Assembly: GCF_016056295.1 (NCBI RefSeq)
Contig: NZ_JAECZB010000072.1
Coordinates: forward strand, 1-40,930
Reading direction: 5' to 3'
DNA length: 40,930 bases
Source of the DNA: Atlanticothrix silvestris CENA357
Lineage (GTDB): Bacteria; Cyanobacteriota; Cyanobacteriia; Cyanobacteriales; Nostocaceae
Shown one piece after another: positions 17,096 to 25,079 of the stretch. The notes beneath the pieces were generated by a model that saw only the letters and a program-made list of their open reading frames with translations, was not told the DNA's origin and ran no database searches. Each line of letters opens with the position of its first letter. The stretch's first letter is position 1. The translations under genes were made by a program, and so were the position numbers.

Positions 17096-18115
17096 CTAAT
17101 TCTTTCCAAACACACTACCAAGGGCACGCGCCATATTTTGCGGTTGCATCGCATCCATTGCTGCTGTTGGTTCGTAACCACAGTGAACCATGCAATCAGC
17201 ACATTTAGGATTACCACTGGCGCGGCCGTATTGACTCCAGTCAGTTTCTGCTAATAATTCTTTAAAGGTACTGTAATAACCTTCATTTAATAGATAGCAA
17301 GGTTTTTGCCAACCGAGAACACTATAACTAGGGCTACCCCAAGGGGTACATTCGTAGTCCTTTTCACCAGTAAGAAAATCTAGAAATAGGGGATTGTGAT
17401 TGAAGTTCCAGTTTTTTGTGCCAGCTTTATAGGGAGAGAGAATTTCCCGAAAGAGGGCGCGTGTTTGTTCGCGTTGGAGAAAATGATCTTGATCTGGTGC
17501 CCATTCATAGCTGTAACCAGGAGAAATCATCATTCCATCGATATTCAATGTTCCTAGAAAGTCAAAAAACTCCTGCATTTCTTGGCGATCGCAACCTTCA
17601 AAAATAGTAGTGTTAGTAGTGACTCGAAAGCCTTTGGCTTTAGCAGCGCGAATTGCTTGCACAGCAACATCAAAAACACCTTTGCGATCTACACATTTAT
17701 CGTGCCACTCTCGCATTCCATCAAGGTGGACACTAAAAGTCAGATAAGGTGAAGGTTGAAACTTATCTAAGCTTTTTTCTAATAACAAACCATTGGTACA
17801 CAAATAAACATACTTCTTGCGCTCAACTAATCCCTGCACAATCTGATCAATTTGGGGATGTAGTAGTGGTTCTCCACCAGGAATTGAAACAACAGGTGCG
17901 CCACACTCTTCCACTGCGGCAAAGCACTGTTCTGGGGTGAGGTTTTGCTTTAGTATCTCCGTTGGATGCTGGATTTTACCACAACCAGTACAAGCTAAAT
18001 TACATCTAAAAAGCGGTTCTAGCATCAATACTAATGGGAAGCGTTTGCGTCCTAAGAAACGCTGAGTAACAAGATACTTCCCAATATCCATAGCTTGTTG
18101 TAGATTAACTGCCAT
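17096..18115 (-). CDS. hpnH: adenosyl-hopene transferase HpnH (radical SAM)
   Basis: This 339-residue protein has the radical-SAM cluster motif CNLACTGC (Cys38, Cys42, Cys45) followed by GGEPLLHP. The C-terminal Cys-rich region ([15 protein letters not shown]) matches HpnH, which adds the 5'-deoxyadenosyl group to diploptene in the first step of bacteriohopanepolyol side-chain synthesis. The N-terminus ([19 protein letters not shown]) is also typical. The gene follows hpnA on the same strand with an 79-bp gap, so co-transcription is likely. Its stop codon lies inside the target duplication of the MITE-like element. Confidence 0.92.
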   Translation of the reverse strand: MAVNLQQAMDIGKYLVTQRFLGRKRFPLVLMLEPLFRCNLACTGCGKIQHPTEILKQNLTPEQCFAAVEECGAPVVSIPGGEPLLHPQIDQIVQGLVERKKYVYLCTNGLLLEKSLDKFQPSPYLTFSVHLDGMREWHDKCVDRKGVFDVAVQAIRAAKAKGFRVTTNTTIFEGCDRQEMQEFFDFLGTLNIDGMMISPGYSYEWAPDQDHFLQREQTRALFREILSPYKAGTKNWNFNHNPLFLDFLTGEKDYECTPWGSPSYSVLGWQKPCYLLNEGYYSTFKELLAETDWSQYGRASGNPKCADCMVHCGYEPTAAMDAMQPQNMARALGSVFGKN

Positions 18116-18183
18116 TTTCCAATCACTCCTCTATTGATCAAAACACCACGTTTTCAACCCCAAGATTATCTGTGGGGTCTTTG

Positions 18184-18211
18184 ATTTTTAATTTTTAATT
18201 TTTAATTTTTA
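18184..18211. repeat. ATTTTTA x4 heptamer repeat overlapping the hpnA stop
   Basis: Four perfect ATTTTTA units stand in a row. The hpnA stop codon (18195-18197, read on the minus strand) and its last codons, giving LKIKN, fall inside the array. Confidence 0.9.
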
Positions 18212-19223
18212 ATTCCCCAGAGGGGTTGACATAACCCTGAGTAACAAACCAATCCACAGCATCCTTGAGCGCTGCTTGCACCGGAGACTGGGGTAAACCC
18301 AACTCTCGTACTGCCTTTGAGGCATCGTAATACATAGGTTGTTTCGCCATCCGCACACCATCTAAAGGTACTGAGGGTATTTTTCCTAGTGGTGCGAGAA
18401 TTTTTTCATCAATCCATGCCACACTGAGGGGCAACCAAGCAGGTACAGTCCGTTGGGGTGCTGGAAGCCCTGTAATCTCAGCAAGTTGCTCTAGTAATTG
18501 CTTCAAGGTGAGGTTTTGATGACCTAAAATATAGCGATCGCCTGATTTACCTCGTTGCAAAGCTAGTAAATGTCCCCAAGCTACATCTCGCACATCAATA
18601 AAATTTAAACCAGTATCTAAGTATACTGGCATTTGTCGCCGCAAAAACCGCAGGATAATATCACCTGTGGGAGTAGGTTTGATATCTAACGATCCAATAG
18701 GGCTACTGGGATTGACTACAACTATTTCTTGACCTTGAGCAGCGGCTTTTATGGCTTCTTGTTCTGCGAGAAACTTAGATTTTTTGTAATTACCCACCAA
18801 TTTTTCTAAAGGGCTTTGATGAGTTTCATCTACGACTTTACCAGATGATCCCACCCCAATCGCCGCCACCGAACTAGTGTAAACAGTGCGTTCAATCCCT
18901 GCTTTTTGGGCTGCTGCTAGTACATTGCGCGTACCTAAAACATTGTGCTGGTAAAGTAATTCTTGGTCTGTTTGCCACAGGGAGTAATGGGCTGCTACAT
19001 GAAATAGGTATTGGCAACCTACCATCTGTCGCCAGAGATTTGGGTCATTTAAGTTACCTTTGACAACTTCCACCTCTAAACCACGGAGATTTTCTAAGTT
19101 GCTGCTAGGGCGTACCAGCGCTTTCACTGTGTATTTCTGCTGCAATAACAACCGTACCAAGTGAGCGCCAACAAAACCCGTACCCCCTGTAACAAAAACC
19201 TTTTGAGATTTTGGATTTAGCAA
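18195..19223 (-). CDS. hpnA: hopanoid-associated sugar epimerase HpnA (SDR family)
   Basis: This 342-residue extended short-chain dehydrogenase has the Rossmann motif VTGGTGFVGAHLVRLLL near residue 11. The catalytic segment has YTSSVAAIG and then NYKKSKFLAE, the Y-x3-K pair. NPSSPIGSLDIKPTPTG matches HpnA, a hopanoid-associated NAD-dependent sugar epimerase. The probable role is making or modifying the sugar for hopanoid head groups. The start codon is TTG at 19223, with an AGGA-like site about 9 bases upstream. It precedes hpnH in what looks like a two-gene operon. The C-terminal residues are encoded by a heptamer repeat. Confidence 0.88.
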   Translation of the reverse strand: MLNPKSQKVFVTGGTGFVGAHLVRLLLQQKYTVKALVRPSSNLENLRGLEVEVVKGNLNDPNLWRQMVGCQYLFHVAAHYSLWQTDQELLYQHNVLGTRNVLAAAQKAGIERTVYTSSVAAIGVGSSGKVVDETHQSPLEKLVGNYKKSKFLAEQEAIKAAAQGQEIVVVNPSSPIGSLDIKPTPTGDIILRFLRRQMPVYLDTGLNFIDVRDVAWGHLLALQRGKSGDRYILGHQNLTLKQLLEQLAEITGLPAPQRTVPAWLPLSVAWIDEKILAPLGKIPSVPLDGVRMAKQPMYYDASKAVRELGLPQSPVQAALKDAVDWFVTQGYVNPSGELKIKN

Positions 19224-19358
19224 TTTGGAATTTCCTGTTTTAAATTCGAGATTGGGGACTGGGAAGTACTGATGACAATTTAAGCCTGTATGCTTTCTGT
19301 GATAGTCTAAACATTAAAAATAACTATTTTCACTGCTATAAATTATTAAAGATTAACT

Positions 19359-19505
19359 ATGGAACCTATTTCTATAATTATTGCTGCTTTAGGCGCTGGT
19401 GCGATCGCTGCTGCTAAAGATACCGCAGGAACAGCCGTGAAAGATGCCTATCAGGGGTTGAAAACCTTGATTAAGAAGAACTGCACTCAATTTTCCTTAA
19501 TCTGA
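19359..19505 (+). pseudogene. truncated 5' end of an effector/STAND-like gene
   Basis: ATG at 19359 opens a 48-codon frame: MEPISIIIAALGAGAIAAAKD, then GTAVKDAYQGLKTLIKK, before a divergent tail (NCTQFSLI) and TGA. From memory this start resembles the N-terminal domain of larger cyanobacterial proteins that continue into signalling or WD40 regions, where the lysine-rich part normally leads into a longer helical domain. Here it breaks off where the vapBC module begins; the last 9 bases overlap the vapC 3' end. A WD40 remnant on the same strand (20144-20287) suggests one ancestral gene. Confidence 0.55.
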
Positions 19506-19880
19506 AAACGGATTCTCAACTTTGAGTGCAAAAATTCCTTTAAAATCCCTGACATTTCTTGTAACCAAAAATGCATCTTGATTTAGTGCAGTTGCCGCAA
19601 TAATTGCATCGGGGAGCTTAATTTTGTGCCGTCGTTTTAACTCGATTGTCTGGTCTTCAATTTCTTGCGATAATGAAACCGAGCTAAACTGCGAAAGTAA
19701 ATCTTCGATAGCCTGCTCCTCACCCTCTGATAAGCCGGAAAAACTCAGTAATTCAATACGGACAATCGGCGACATTAAAATGTCATGTAAATTCAAAAAG
19801 TCTTCTGCAAACAATGAATCAACTATTGGCTCACCAGCAAGATAGTAGATGAAAATATTTGTATCGTAAATATATTTCAT
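19497..19880 (-). CDS. PIN-domain toxin (VapC-like)
   Basis: This 127-residue protein has a PIN nuclease domain. Asp6 lies in IYDTNIFIYYLAG, Glu43 in VRIELLSFSG, Asp91 in KLPDAIIAATAL and Asp112 in TRNVRDF. These four acidic residues coordinate the metal in PIN ribonucleases, so the active site looks intact. VapC toxins cleave RNA and are held inactive by the partner encoded upstream. The ATG overlaps the antitoxin gene by 4 bases (ATGA), the usual translational coupling. The pair lies within the remains of a larger gene on the other strand. Confidence 0.85.
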   Translation of the reverse strand: MKYIYDTNIFIYYLAGEPIVDSLFAEDFLNLHDILMSPIVRIELLSFSGLSEGEEQAIEDLLSQFSSVSLSQEIEDQTIELKRRHKIKLPDAIIAATALNQDAFLVTRNVRDFKGIFALKVENPFSD

Positions 19881-20074
19881 TCATCCCACTCTTGGCGAAG
19901 AGTGTCTAAGTGAGTGAGTATTGCTTCTTTTTTATCCTTTAAAATACCTTTGGCTTTAGTGATTTTTTCATAATCCCTTTTCCAATGTAACAGGATTGAC
20001 TCTGGCACATCTACCGTAATTGAATCTTCATCCTGAGACACAAGATAATGTCTTGGTATTTTGATTAGTGGCAC
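19877..20074 (-). CDS. putative antitoxin partner of the PIN toxin
   Basis: This 65-residue protein begins MPLIKIPRHYLVSQDEDSIT, ending an N-terminal half like a small DNA-binding strand. It continues with a helical, charged C-terminal half (KRDYEKITKAKGILKDKKEA and HLDTLRQEWDE), typical of antitoxins that wrap the PIN domain. It lies directly upstream of the toxin and overlaps it by 4 bases. No single antitoxin family is certain from sequence alone; the call rests on size, layout and position. Confidence 0.75.
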   Translation of the reverse strand: MPLIKIPRHYLVSQDEDSITVDVPESILLHWKRDYEKITKAKGILKDKKEAILTHLDTLRQEWDE

Positions 20075-20143
20075 AGTTTATCTCTCCCAAATATCCATAA
20101 TTATAAAAGCACAAAAACCCTACGGCTCACCTCTGGATGGTAG

Positions 20144-20287
20144 TGGAACTTAAAGGGGGAACTGCTGCAAGAATTTAAGGGGCATCAGGAAGGTGTCAAT
20201 AGTGTGAGTTTCAGCCCCTATGGAAAAACCATTGCTACTGAGCAGGGAAAAAAGGGTTTTAGCCTTTGCGCTTTGGAGAAAGATTAA
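20144..20287 (+). pseudogene. decayed WD40-repeat remnant
   Basis: Reading forward from 20144 after an in-frame stop gives WNLKGELLQEFKGH, then QEGVNSVSFSPYGKTIAT, and a degenerate tail ending at TAA (20285-20287). This matches a cyanobacterial WD40 blade (xLWN..G..L..F.GH...V.SVSFSPDGKTIAT). Only one blade survives, with no start codon, so it is a relic. It has the same orientation as the truncated frame at 19359-19505. Confidence 0.7.
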
Positions 20288-20401
20288 AGGCGATACTCTT
20301 TCAGAGTCAGCGCAAATCTAAACTCTCAAATCATCAGTGTTAAACCCTTACCATTAACAACTGTGGTAAAAAACTTCATATACTGACAAATTTCTCTGTT
20401 T

Positions 20402-20537
20402 CGTCTTCCTTGAAGAAACTTCCGTCTTCCTTGAAGAAACTTCCGTCTTCCTTGAAGAAACTTCCGTCTTCCCTGAAGCTACTTCCGTTTTCCTTGAAGT
20501 TATTTCCGCCTTCCCTAAAGTTACTTTCGCCTTCCCG
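20402..20537. repeat. 21-bp tandem repeat, about 6.5 copies
   Basis: Copies begin at 20402, 20423, 20444, 20465, 20486, 20507 and 20528. The consensus starts CGTCTTCCTTGAAGAAACTT. The first three copies are almost identical and the later ones drift. Each early copy contains the small palindrome GAAG-AAA-CTTC. There are no unique spacers, so it is not CRISPR. It lies in the 619-bp gap between the antitoxin gene and the next gene, and the frame across it stays open with a 7-residue period. Confidence 0.92.
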
Positions 20538-20693
20538 TTTAAGTGTTTTGCGTAGTCTGTAGCAGCTTTTGCCTTGACGTTAAGTAGTTAATCTTGAGAT
20601 TTTTTCATAAAAATCAACAATTTTACGTATGACAACGCCTTAAACAATTGTCCACTATAGAGTTAGGGTCAATTTGGAAGTGGAGTATTAATT

Positions 20694-21056
20694 ATGGCAA
20701 GGCAAAAACGCAATTCACGTATGCTTGATAAAGCTGAGATACGTCTAGCAAGCATTAAATCTATTAGTCCAACTCTAGATTTAGGAGAGGGATTGACGGT
20801 TCAAGATTATACCAAGAAAATCGAAAGCCTCAGAACATCTCTGGAGGCATACAATACTACCCTTTCTACTATTGATGTTTTATTAACTCAGATTGTCGAA
20901 TATGAACAAGATTTAGGAGATTATTCTGAGAATATTTTACGTGGTATTGCTTATAAATTTGGTAATAATAGCCATGAGTATCAAATGGCTGGAGGTACAC
21001 GGAAGCGCGACCGCAAGCGTACTGTGCGTCAAAGTATGGTTTTGACTAATACCTAA
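20694..21056 (+). CDS. hypothetical protein, 120 residues, helical
   Basis: The family is not recognised. The protein has a basic start (MARQKRNSRMLDKAEIRLAS), a long helical middle with heptad-like spacing (TKKIESLRTSLEAYNTTLS, IDVLLTQIVEYEQDL) and a basic tail rich in Arg and Lys (GGTRKRDRKRTVRQS). A GGAG site 8 bases before the ATG supports the start. It has no membrane segment. The composition is compatible with a small nucleic-acid-binding or oligomerising protein, but that is a guess. A strong hairpin follows the stop. Confidence 0.7.
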   Translation: MARQKRNSRMLDKAEIRLASIKSISPTLDLGEGLTVQDYTKKIESLRTSLEAYNTTLSTIDVLLTQIVEYEQDLGDYSENILRGIAYKFGNNSHEYQMAGGTRKRDRKRTVRQSMVLTNT

Positions 21057-21082
21057 AGCTAAAGCGGACGCAAAATTTCTGA

Positions 21083-21121
21083 CTTACATCCCCAACTGCT
21101 TAAAAAAGTCGGGGATGTAAG
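21083..21121 (+). terminator. hairpin after the 120-residue gene
   Basis: CTTACATCCCC (21083-21093) and GGGGATGTAAG (21111-21121) form a perfect 11-bp stem with a 17-base loop, 26 bp after the stop. It lies between convergent genes (the RND gene ends at 21176), so it could serve both directions. Confidence 0.6.
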
Positions 21122-21175
21122 GGAACTTACGCCGTAGCTTGTTGTAGACATACGCGCAGCGTTCAGCAGGAAAAT

Positions 21176-23842
21176 CTAAAATCTCCTCTGGGGAAACCAA
21201 TCATCTAAAATGGCGTAAACCACAGGCACGACAATCAAACTGAGAATAGTTGAAGTTACCAATCCACCAGCGATCGCAATTGCCATAGGCGATCGTAATT
21301 CCGAACCAGCACCAAAGCCTAAAGCCAGTGGTAACATCCCTAAAATGGTGGAAGCAGTGGTCATCATAATTGGTCTTAGACGTACTGGCCCAGCTTGGAG
21401 AATCGCTTCTTTTTTACTTAAACCAGTTTTGCGGAGTTGGTTAATGTAATCTACCAGTAAAATGGCATTTTTGTTGGCTAATCCTAATAAAAATACAAAG
21501 CCGATCAACGAAATCATGCCGAAGTCGCTTTTAGTGAAGAGTAATGCCAGCATCGCCCCTACAACTGCCAAAGGTAGAGAGACACCAATTACCACCGGGT
21601 CTACCCAACTTCTAAACAATAAAATCAGTACCAAGATAATACATAGTGCCGATAAAATCAGGGTAGTGCCGAAACTGCTAAACACTTCACCTTGGCGGGC
21701 AGAATCTCCTCCCAAATCAAGGGAGACGTTCGGAGGTAACACCGCCTTAGCTTCAGCTACGACTTGATCTGTAGCATCGCCCAAAGACAAATCTTTGCCG
21801 AGGTTAGCGCTGACATAAGCTACCCGTTGATTGTCGAGACGCTCAATCTGAAAAACCGCACCCTGTTGATTTGCTTCACCAGTGACTGTGACATCAGCGA
21901 ATCCTGGTTTTTTCTCAATTCTCTCTTTAATAGCCTTAGCAGCTTTATTGAGAGCTTGCAGATCATTGCCCCTTAAAGAGATCTGGAGTGGTTTTTGACC
22001 GCCAGTATCTACAAATTGAATATCTTCGACACTGGTAGTTACCCCAGGTAAAACAGGCAAAGTCGAGCGAAACTGGTCTTGTAGTTCCGCAGTTTGGATA
22101 TTGCGGTCATCCTTGAGCTTCACATATAGCGTGCCTTTATTTGGCTCACCCTCACGAGAACCAACAGTAGTAAATACCGTTTCCACTGCTGGGGATTTTC
22201 TGACTACTGCTTCTAGTTTTTTAGCAACTTCCAAAGAATCATTTAGGGGATTGGGAATTGGAGATTGAGGACTAACATTTCCCCTCAGCCCCTCTGCTCC
22301 TCTGCTCCTCAGCCCCTCTAAACCCGCAGGGATACTCGGCAAAGGAGCCGTATAAGTAATGTTGAATTCACCCCGATCTAATTTAGGAATAAATCCTTTG
22401 GGAATCAGGGGAACTATTGCCATACCTGCAATAAAGCTAAGTATGGCTAATCCAATCACTATTTTGCGGTGATTTAAAGACCAGTGCAGTAAATTTCGGT
22501 AAATTTGGGTAAAAGCAGCCCATTTAGTTCCTTCTCGCCTCACAGAACTGGATGCGGCAGGTTTCAACCAGTAAATAGCCAACACTGGGGATAAAGTCCG
22601 AGCAACCAGCGTTGAAGCAATCATCGCTGCTGAAACCGTAATCCCGAATGGCTTGAAGAATTGCCCAACGACTCCACCCATCAAACCAATGGGTAAAAAA
22701 ACTGCTACAGCAGTAGCAGTGGTGGCGACGACTGTTAAACCAATTTCAGCTGTAGCTGAAAAAGCAGCTTGACGAGGACTTTCCCCATCTTCGATGTGTC
22801 GCATGATGTTTTCTACATCAATGATTGCATCGTCAATTACACTGCCAATTACCAAGGCTAAAGCTAGTAACGTAATCGTTTCTAGATTAAAGCCAAAAAT
22901 TGCCATGACGATAAACGTTGCCAACAAAGACGTAGGAATCGCCAAAGCAGAGATCAGAGTGGCTCGCCAGTTCCATAAAAAAGGAAAAATTACCACAATC
23001 GACAATACAACGGCTTCCATCAGCGCATCTATTGTTGACTGAGTGGCTTGGCGGATATATTCTGCCTGAGTAGCAGCCAAGGTGAGTTTGACATCTTTGA
23101 GGTTAGTACGTAACTTTTGGACTTCTTTTTCTACTTGACTCACCACTTCTAAAGTGTTGGCGCTACCGCGTTTAATTACCTGAAATGCCAAAGCTTCTTG
23201 ACCATTAAAGCGCACTAATGTCGCCCCTCCTACAGGAAGAGCAGTTGCGCTTGTATTCGATGGTTTTAAAGTAGGATCACCAAGTAGTGAGACTTTGAGA
23301 ACTCCTGGCAGTTTAGCGATCGCTGGCACAATTTGGTTTTTCGCCAATTGACTCAGTGCTGTTAGACTCTGTTTGGGACTCTCAATGGCATAGCTAATGG
23401 CGGCTGACTCGTTCAAATTCAGGGGAATAATTTTGTAATTCGCTCCCTCAGGTAAAGTCAACCGTTTCAGCGCAGTTTCAACACTGCGAGTCGATGTTTC
23501 TAAATTCGTGCCAACAGCAAAAGATAAACTAACGGCAGCTTGACCAGGATAAGTGGAGGAACGGATATTTTCTAATCCTTCCAAAGAGCGGAGGTTTTCT
23601 TCAAGAGGTTGGGTGAGCTTGGCCTCTGTATCCAGAGCATTGGTTAGGGATGCTGTAGCATTCACCACCACCACTGGAAATGTAATATCTGGAAACAAAG
23701 CATATTTGAGGGAACTGAAAGCTAAAATTCCAGCTACCGTTACAGCAATCCAAAAACTTACCGTCAACCACGAAAAGTCAATTGCCAACTTGGAAATATT
23801 GAAACGTTCTCGTGCGGATTTTGAGCTACTAAGCTTTACCAT
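21176..23842 (-). CDS. RND-family efflux permease (AcrB/HAE1-like)
   Basis: This 888-residue inner-membrane pump has the RND layout of two six-helix halves, each with a large periplasmic loop. The helix-4 motif VIDDAIIDVENI carries the paired Asp residues used for proton transfer. The second half has LANKNAILLVDY, with the essential Lys in helix 10. At about 1040 residues most HAE1 pumps are longer; the periplasmic loops are shorter here, suggesting a reduced docking region. No periplasmic adaptor or outer-membrane channel gene is adjacent. A low-complexity insert after ITYTAPLPSIPAG (DNA about 22241-22326) is repeat-derived. Substrate unknown. Confidence 0.88.
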   Translation of the reverse strand: MVKLSSSKSARERFNISKLAIDFSWLTVSFWIAVTVAGILAFSSLKYALFPDITFPVVVVNATASLTNALDTEAKLTQPLEENLRSLEGLENIRSSTYPGQAAVSLSFAVGTNLETSTRSVETALKRLTLPEGANYKIIPLNLNESAAISYAIESPKQSLTALSQLAKNQIVPAIAKLPGVLKVSLLGDPTLKPSNTSATALPVGGATLVRFNGQEALAFQVIKRGSANTLEVVSQVEKEVQKLRTNLKDVKLTLAATQAEYIRQATQSTIDALMEAVVLSIVVIFPFLWNWRATLISALAIPTSLLATFIVMAIFGFNLETITLLALALVIGSVIDDAIIDVENIMRHIEDGESPRQAAFSATAEIGLTVVATTATAVAVFLPIGLMGGVVGQFFKPFGITVSAAMIASTLVARTLSPVLAIYWLKPAASSSVRREGTKWAAFTQIYRNLLHWSLNHRKIVIGLAILSFIAGMAIVPLIPKGFIPKLDRGEFNITYTAPLPSIPAGLEGLRSRGAEGLRGNVSPQSPIPNPLNDSLEVAKKLEAVVRKSPAVETVFTTVGSREGEPNKGTLYVKLKDDRNIQTAELQDQFRSTLPVLPGVTTSVEDIQFVDTGGQKPLQISLRGNDLQALNKAAKAIKERIEKKPGFADVTVTGEANQQGAVFQIERLDNQRVAYVSANLGKDLSLGDATDQVVAEAKAVLPPNVSLDLGGDSARQGEVFSSFGTTLILSALCIILVLILLFRSWVDPVVIGVSLPLAVVGAMLALLFTKSDFGMISLIGFVFLLGLANKNAILLVDYINQLRKTGLSKKEAILQAGPVRLRPIMMTTASTILGMLPLALGFGAGSELRSPMAIAIAGGLVTSTILSLIVVPVVYAILDDWFPQRRF
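22241..22326. repeat. interspersed repeat inserted in frame inside the RND gene
   Basis: The stretch contains CCCCTCAGCCCCTCTGCTCC-type polypyrimidine repeats and GGGGATTGGGAATTGG, both of which are usual intergenic repeats in these genomes. On the coding strand it yields GLEGLRSRGAEGLRG plus SPQSPIPNP, unlike RND sequence around it. The frame is kept. Confidence 0.65.
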
Positions 23843-24141
23843 ATTGGAAAATCATAAAAAACTCGTGGGAGTTTGGAAACCTAGTGGTTTTAATCAGCAA
23901 TATTGATTAATTGTCCTCTTAAAAAAGCATATAGGATATGTAGCCTTAATTATTTAGATATGGGACATTGGGCATTGGGCACTTGTACTGAGCGGCTTGC
24001 CTTGAGCGAAGTCGAAAGGAGTCGAAGTATTGGGCATGGGGCATGAACAGAGAGATTTCGTTTGATTCCTATGTGTCTGAGCATACAAGAAACTTGCAGT
24101 TCATTTAAGATAAGAACTGGATAGCTAGAAGTATAAAAACA
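23843..24141. repeat. intergenic region with nested repeats
   Basis: Within this 299-bp divergent region, 23960-24050 holds CATTGGG-type heptamers (GGGCATTGGGCA and GGGCATGGGGCATG) interrupted by a repeat containing TTGAGCGAAGTCGAAAGGAG. The outer heptamers appear split by the inner element, suggesting insertion of one repeat into another. Promoters for the RND gene and the hydrolase gene must lie here too. Confidence 0.55.
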
Positions 24142-24978
24142 ATGAAAGAAATAACACGCCGCCAATTTATCGCCACCGCCACTTTGGCGACGGGTTTTGC
24201 TCTAGCAGTGCAACCCATTTCTGCCCAAGTTATTACTACTGATACCAAGGGATTGGTAGCTGGTGCAGTGAAAATTCCTGTCAAAGATGGGGAAATCCCA
24301 GCATACAGAGCGATGCCTGCTAAGGGTGAAAATTTCCCGACTATCCTAGTAATCCAGGAAATCTTTGGTGTACACGAACACTTGCAGGATATTTGTCGTC
24401 GTTTTGCTAAATTGGGGTACTTGGCGATCGCCCCAGAAATGTTTGTGCGTCAGGGTGATGTCTCGAAGTTAAGTAATATAGATGAAATTCGCCCCATAGT
24501 AGCTAAAGTTCCAGATGCCCAAGTCATGTCTGATCTCGATGCCACAGTAAACTGGGCTGTGAAGTCATCAAAGGGTAATGCCAATAAATTAGGGATTACG
24601 GGTTTCTGCTGGGGTGGTCGTATTACTTGGTTGTATGCGGCACATAATCCTCAAGTTAATGCTGGTGTGGCATGGTATGGCCGATTGGTGGGCGATGAGA
24701 CTGAACTAACACCCAAGCATCCTGTAGATATTGCAGCTAATTTAAAAGTTCCTGTTCTTGGACTTTACGGTGGTAAAGATACGGGCATTCCTCTCGATAT
24801 AGTAGAGCAAATGCGTGAGGCTCTTAAGTCTAGCAGCAGCGAATCTAAAATCATTGTCTATCCTGATGCACCCCATGCCTTTTTTGCCGATTATCGCCCT
24901 TCCTACCGCGAGCAAGCAGCTAAGGATGGTTGGCAACGCTTAAAAGCATGGTTTAATCAGCATAGCTTGTCAACATAA
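24142..24978 (+). CDS. dienelactone hydrolase family protein, Tat-exported
   Basis: This 278-residue protein begins [19 protein letters not shown], a twin-arginine signal (Arg6-Arg7) followed by a hydrophobic stretch and an ISAQ cleavage area near residue 29. The mature part is a dienelactone-hydrolase-type alpha/beta hydrolase. Its triad is Cys156 in GFCWGGR, Asp213 in GGKDTG and His245 in [27 protein letters not shown] (residues 71-87) is the conserved active-site loop. The enzyme should act in the periplasm after folded export. The true substrate is unknown; many family members are general carboxylester hydrolases. Confidence 0.87.
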   Translation: MKEITRRQFIATATLATGFALAVQPISAQVITTDTKGLVAGAVKIPVKDGEIPAYRAMPAKGENFPTILVIQEIFGVHEHLQDICRRFAKLGYLAIAPEMFVRQGDVSKLSNIDEIRPIVAKVPDAQVMSDLDATVNWAVKSSKGNANKLGITGFCWGGRITWLYAAHNPQVNAGVAWYGRLVGDETELTPKHPVDIAANLKVPVLGLYGGKDTGIPLDIVEQMREALKSSSSESKIIVYPDAPHAFFADYRPSYREQAAKDGWQRLKAWFNQHSLST

Positions 24979-25079
24979 TTCGTAATTGCAATCAATGGGG
25001 GTTTGTGCCCTCTTTAATTACGAATTACGTTAGCGCAGCGTTAGCGACGCAGGAGCGTCATTACGAATTATTTAGTTTA

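Noticed and set aside
16975-17217. 80-codon ORF overlapping the hpnH 3' end
   Set aside because: It reads through the MITE-like element and the shifted frame of hpnH; hpnH itself is the supported gene.
20402-20537. CRISPR array
   Set aside because: The 21-bp units follow each other directly without unique spacers, and no cas gene is near.
25005-25079. N-terminal extension of the HpnG-like protein
   Set aside because: These codons come from AATTACG repeats and a palindromic repeat. The phosphorylase-fold sequence begins at ATG 25080.
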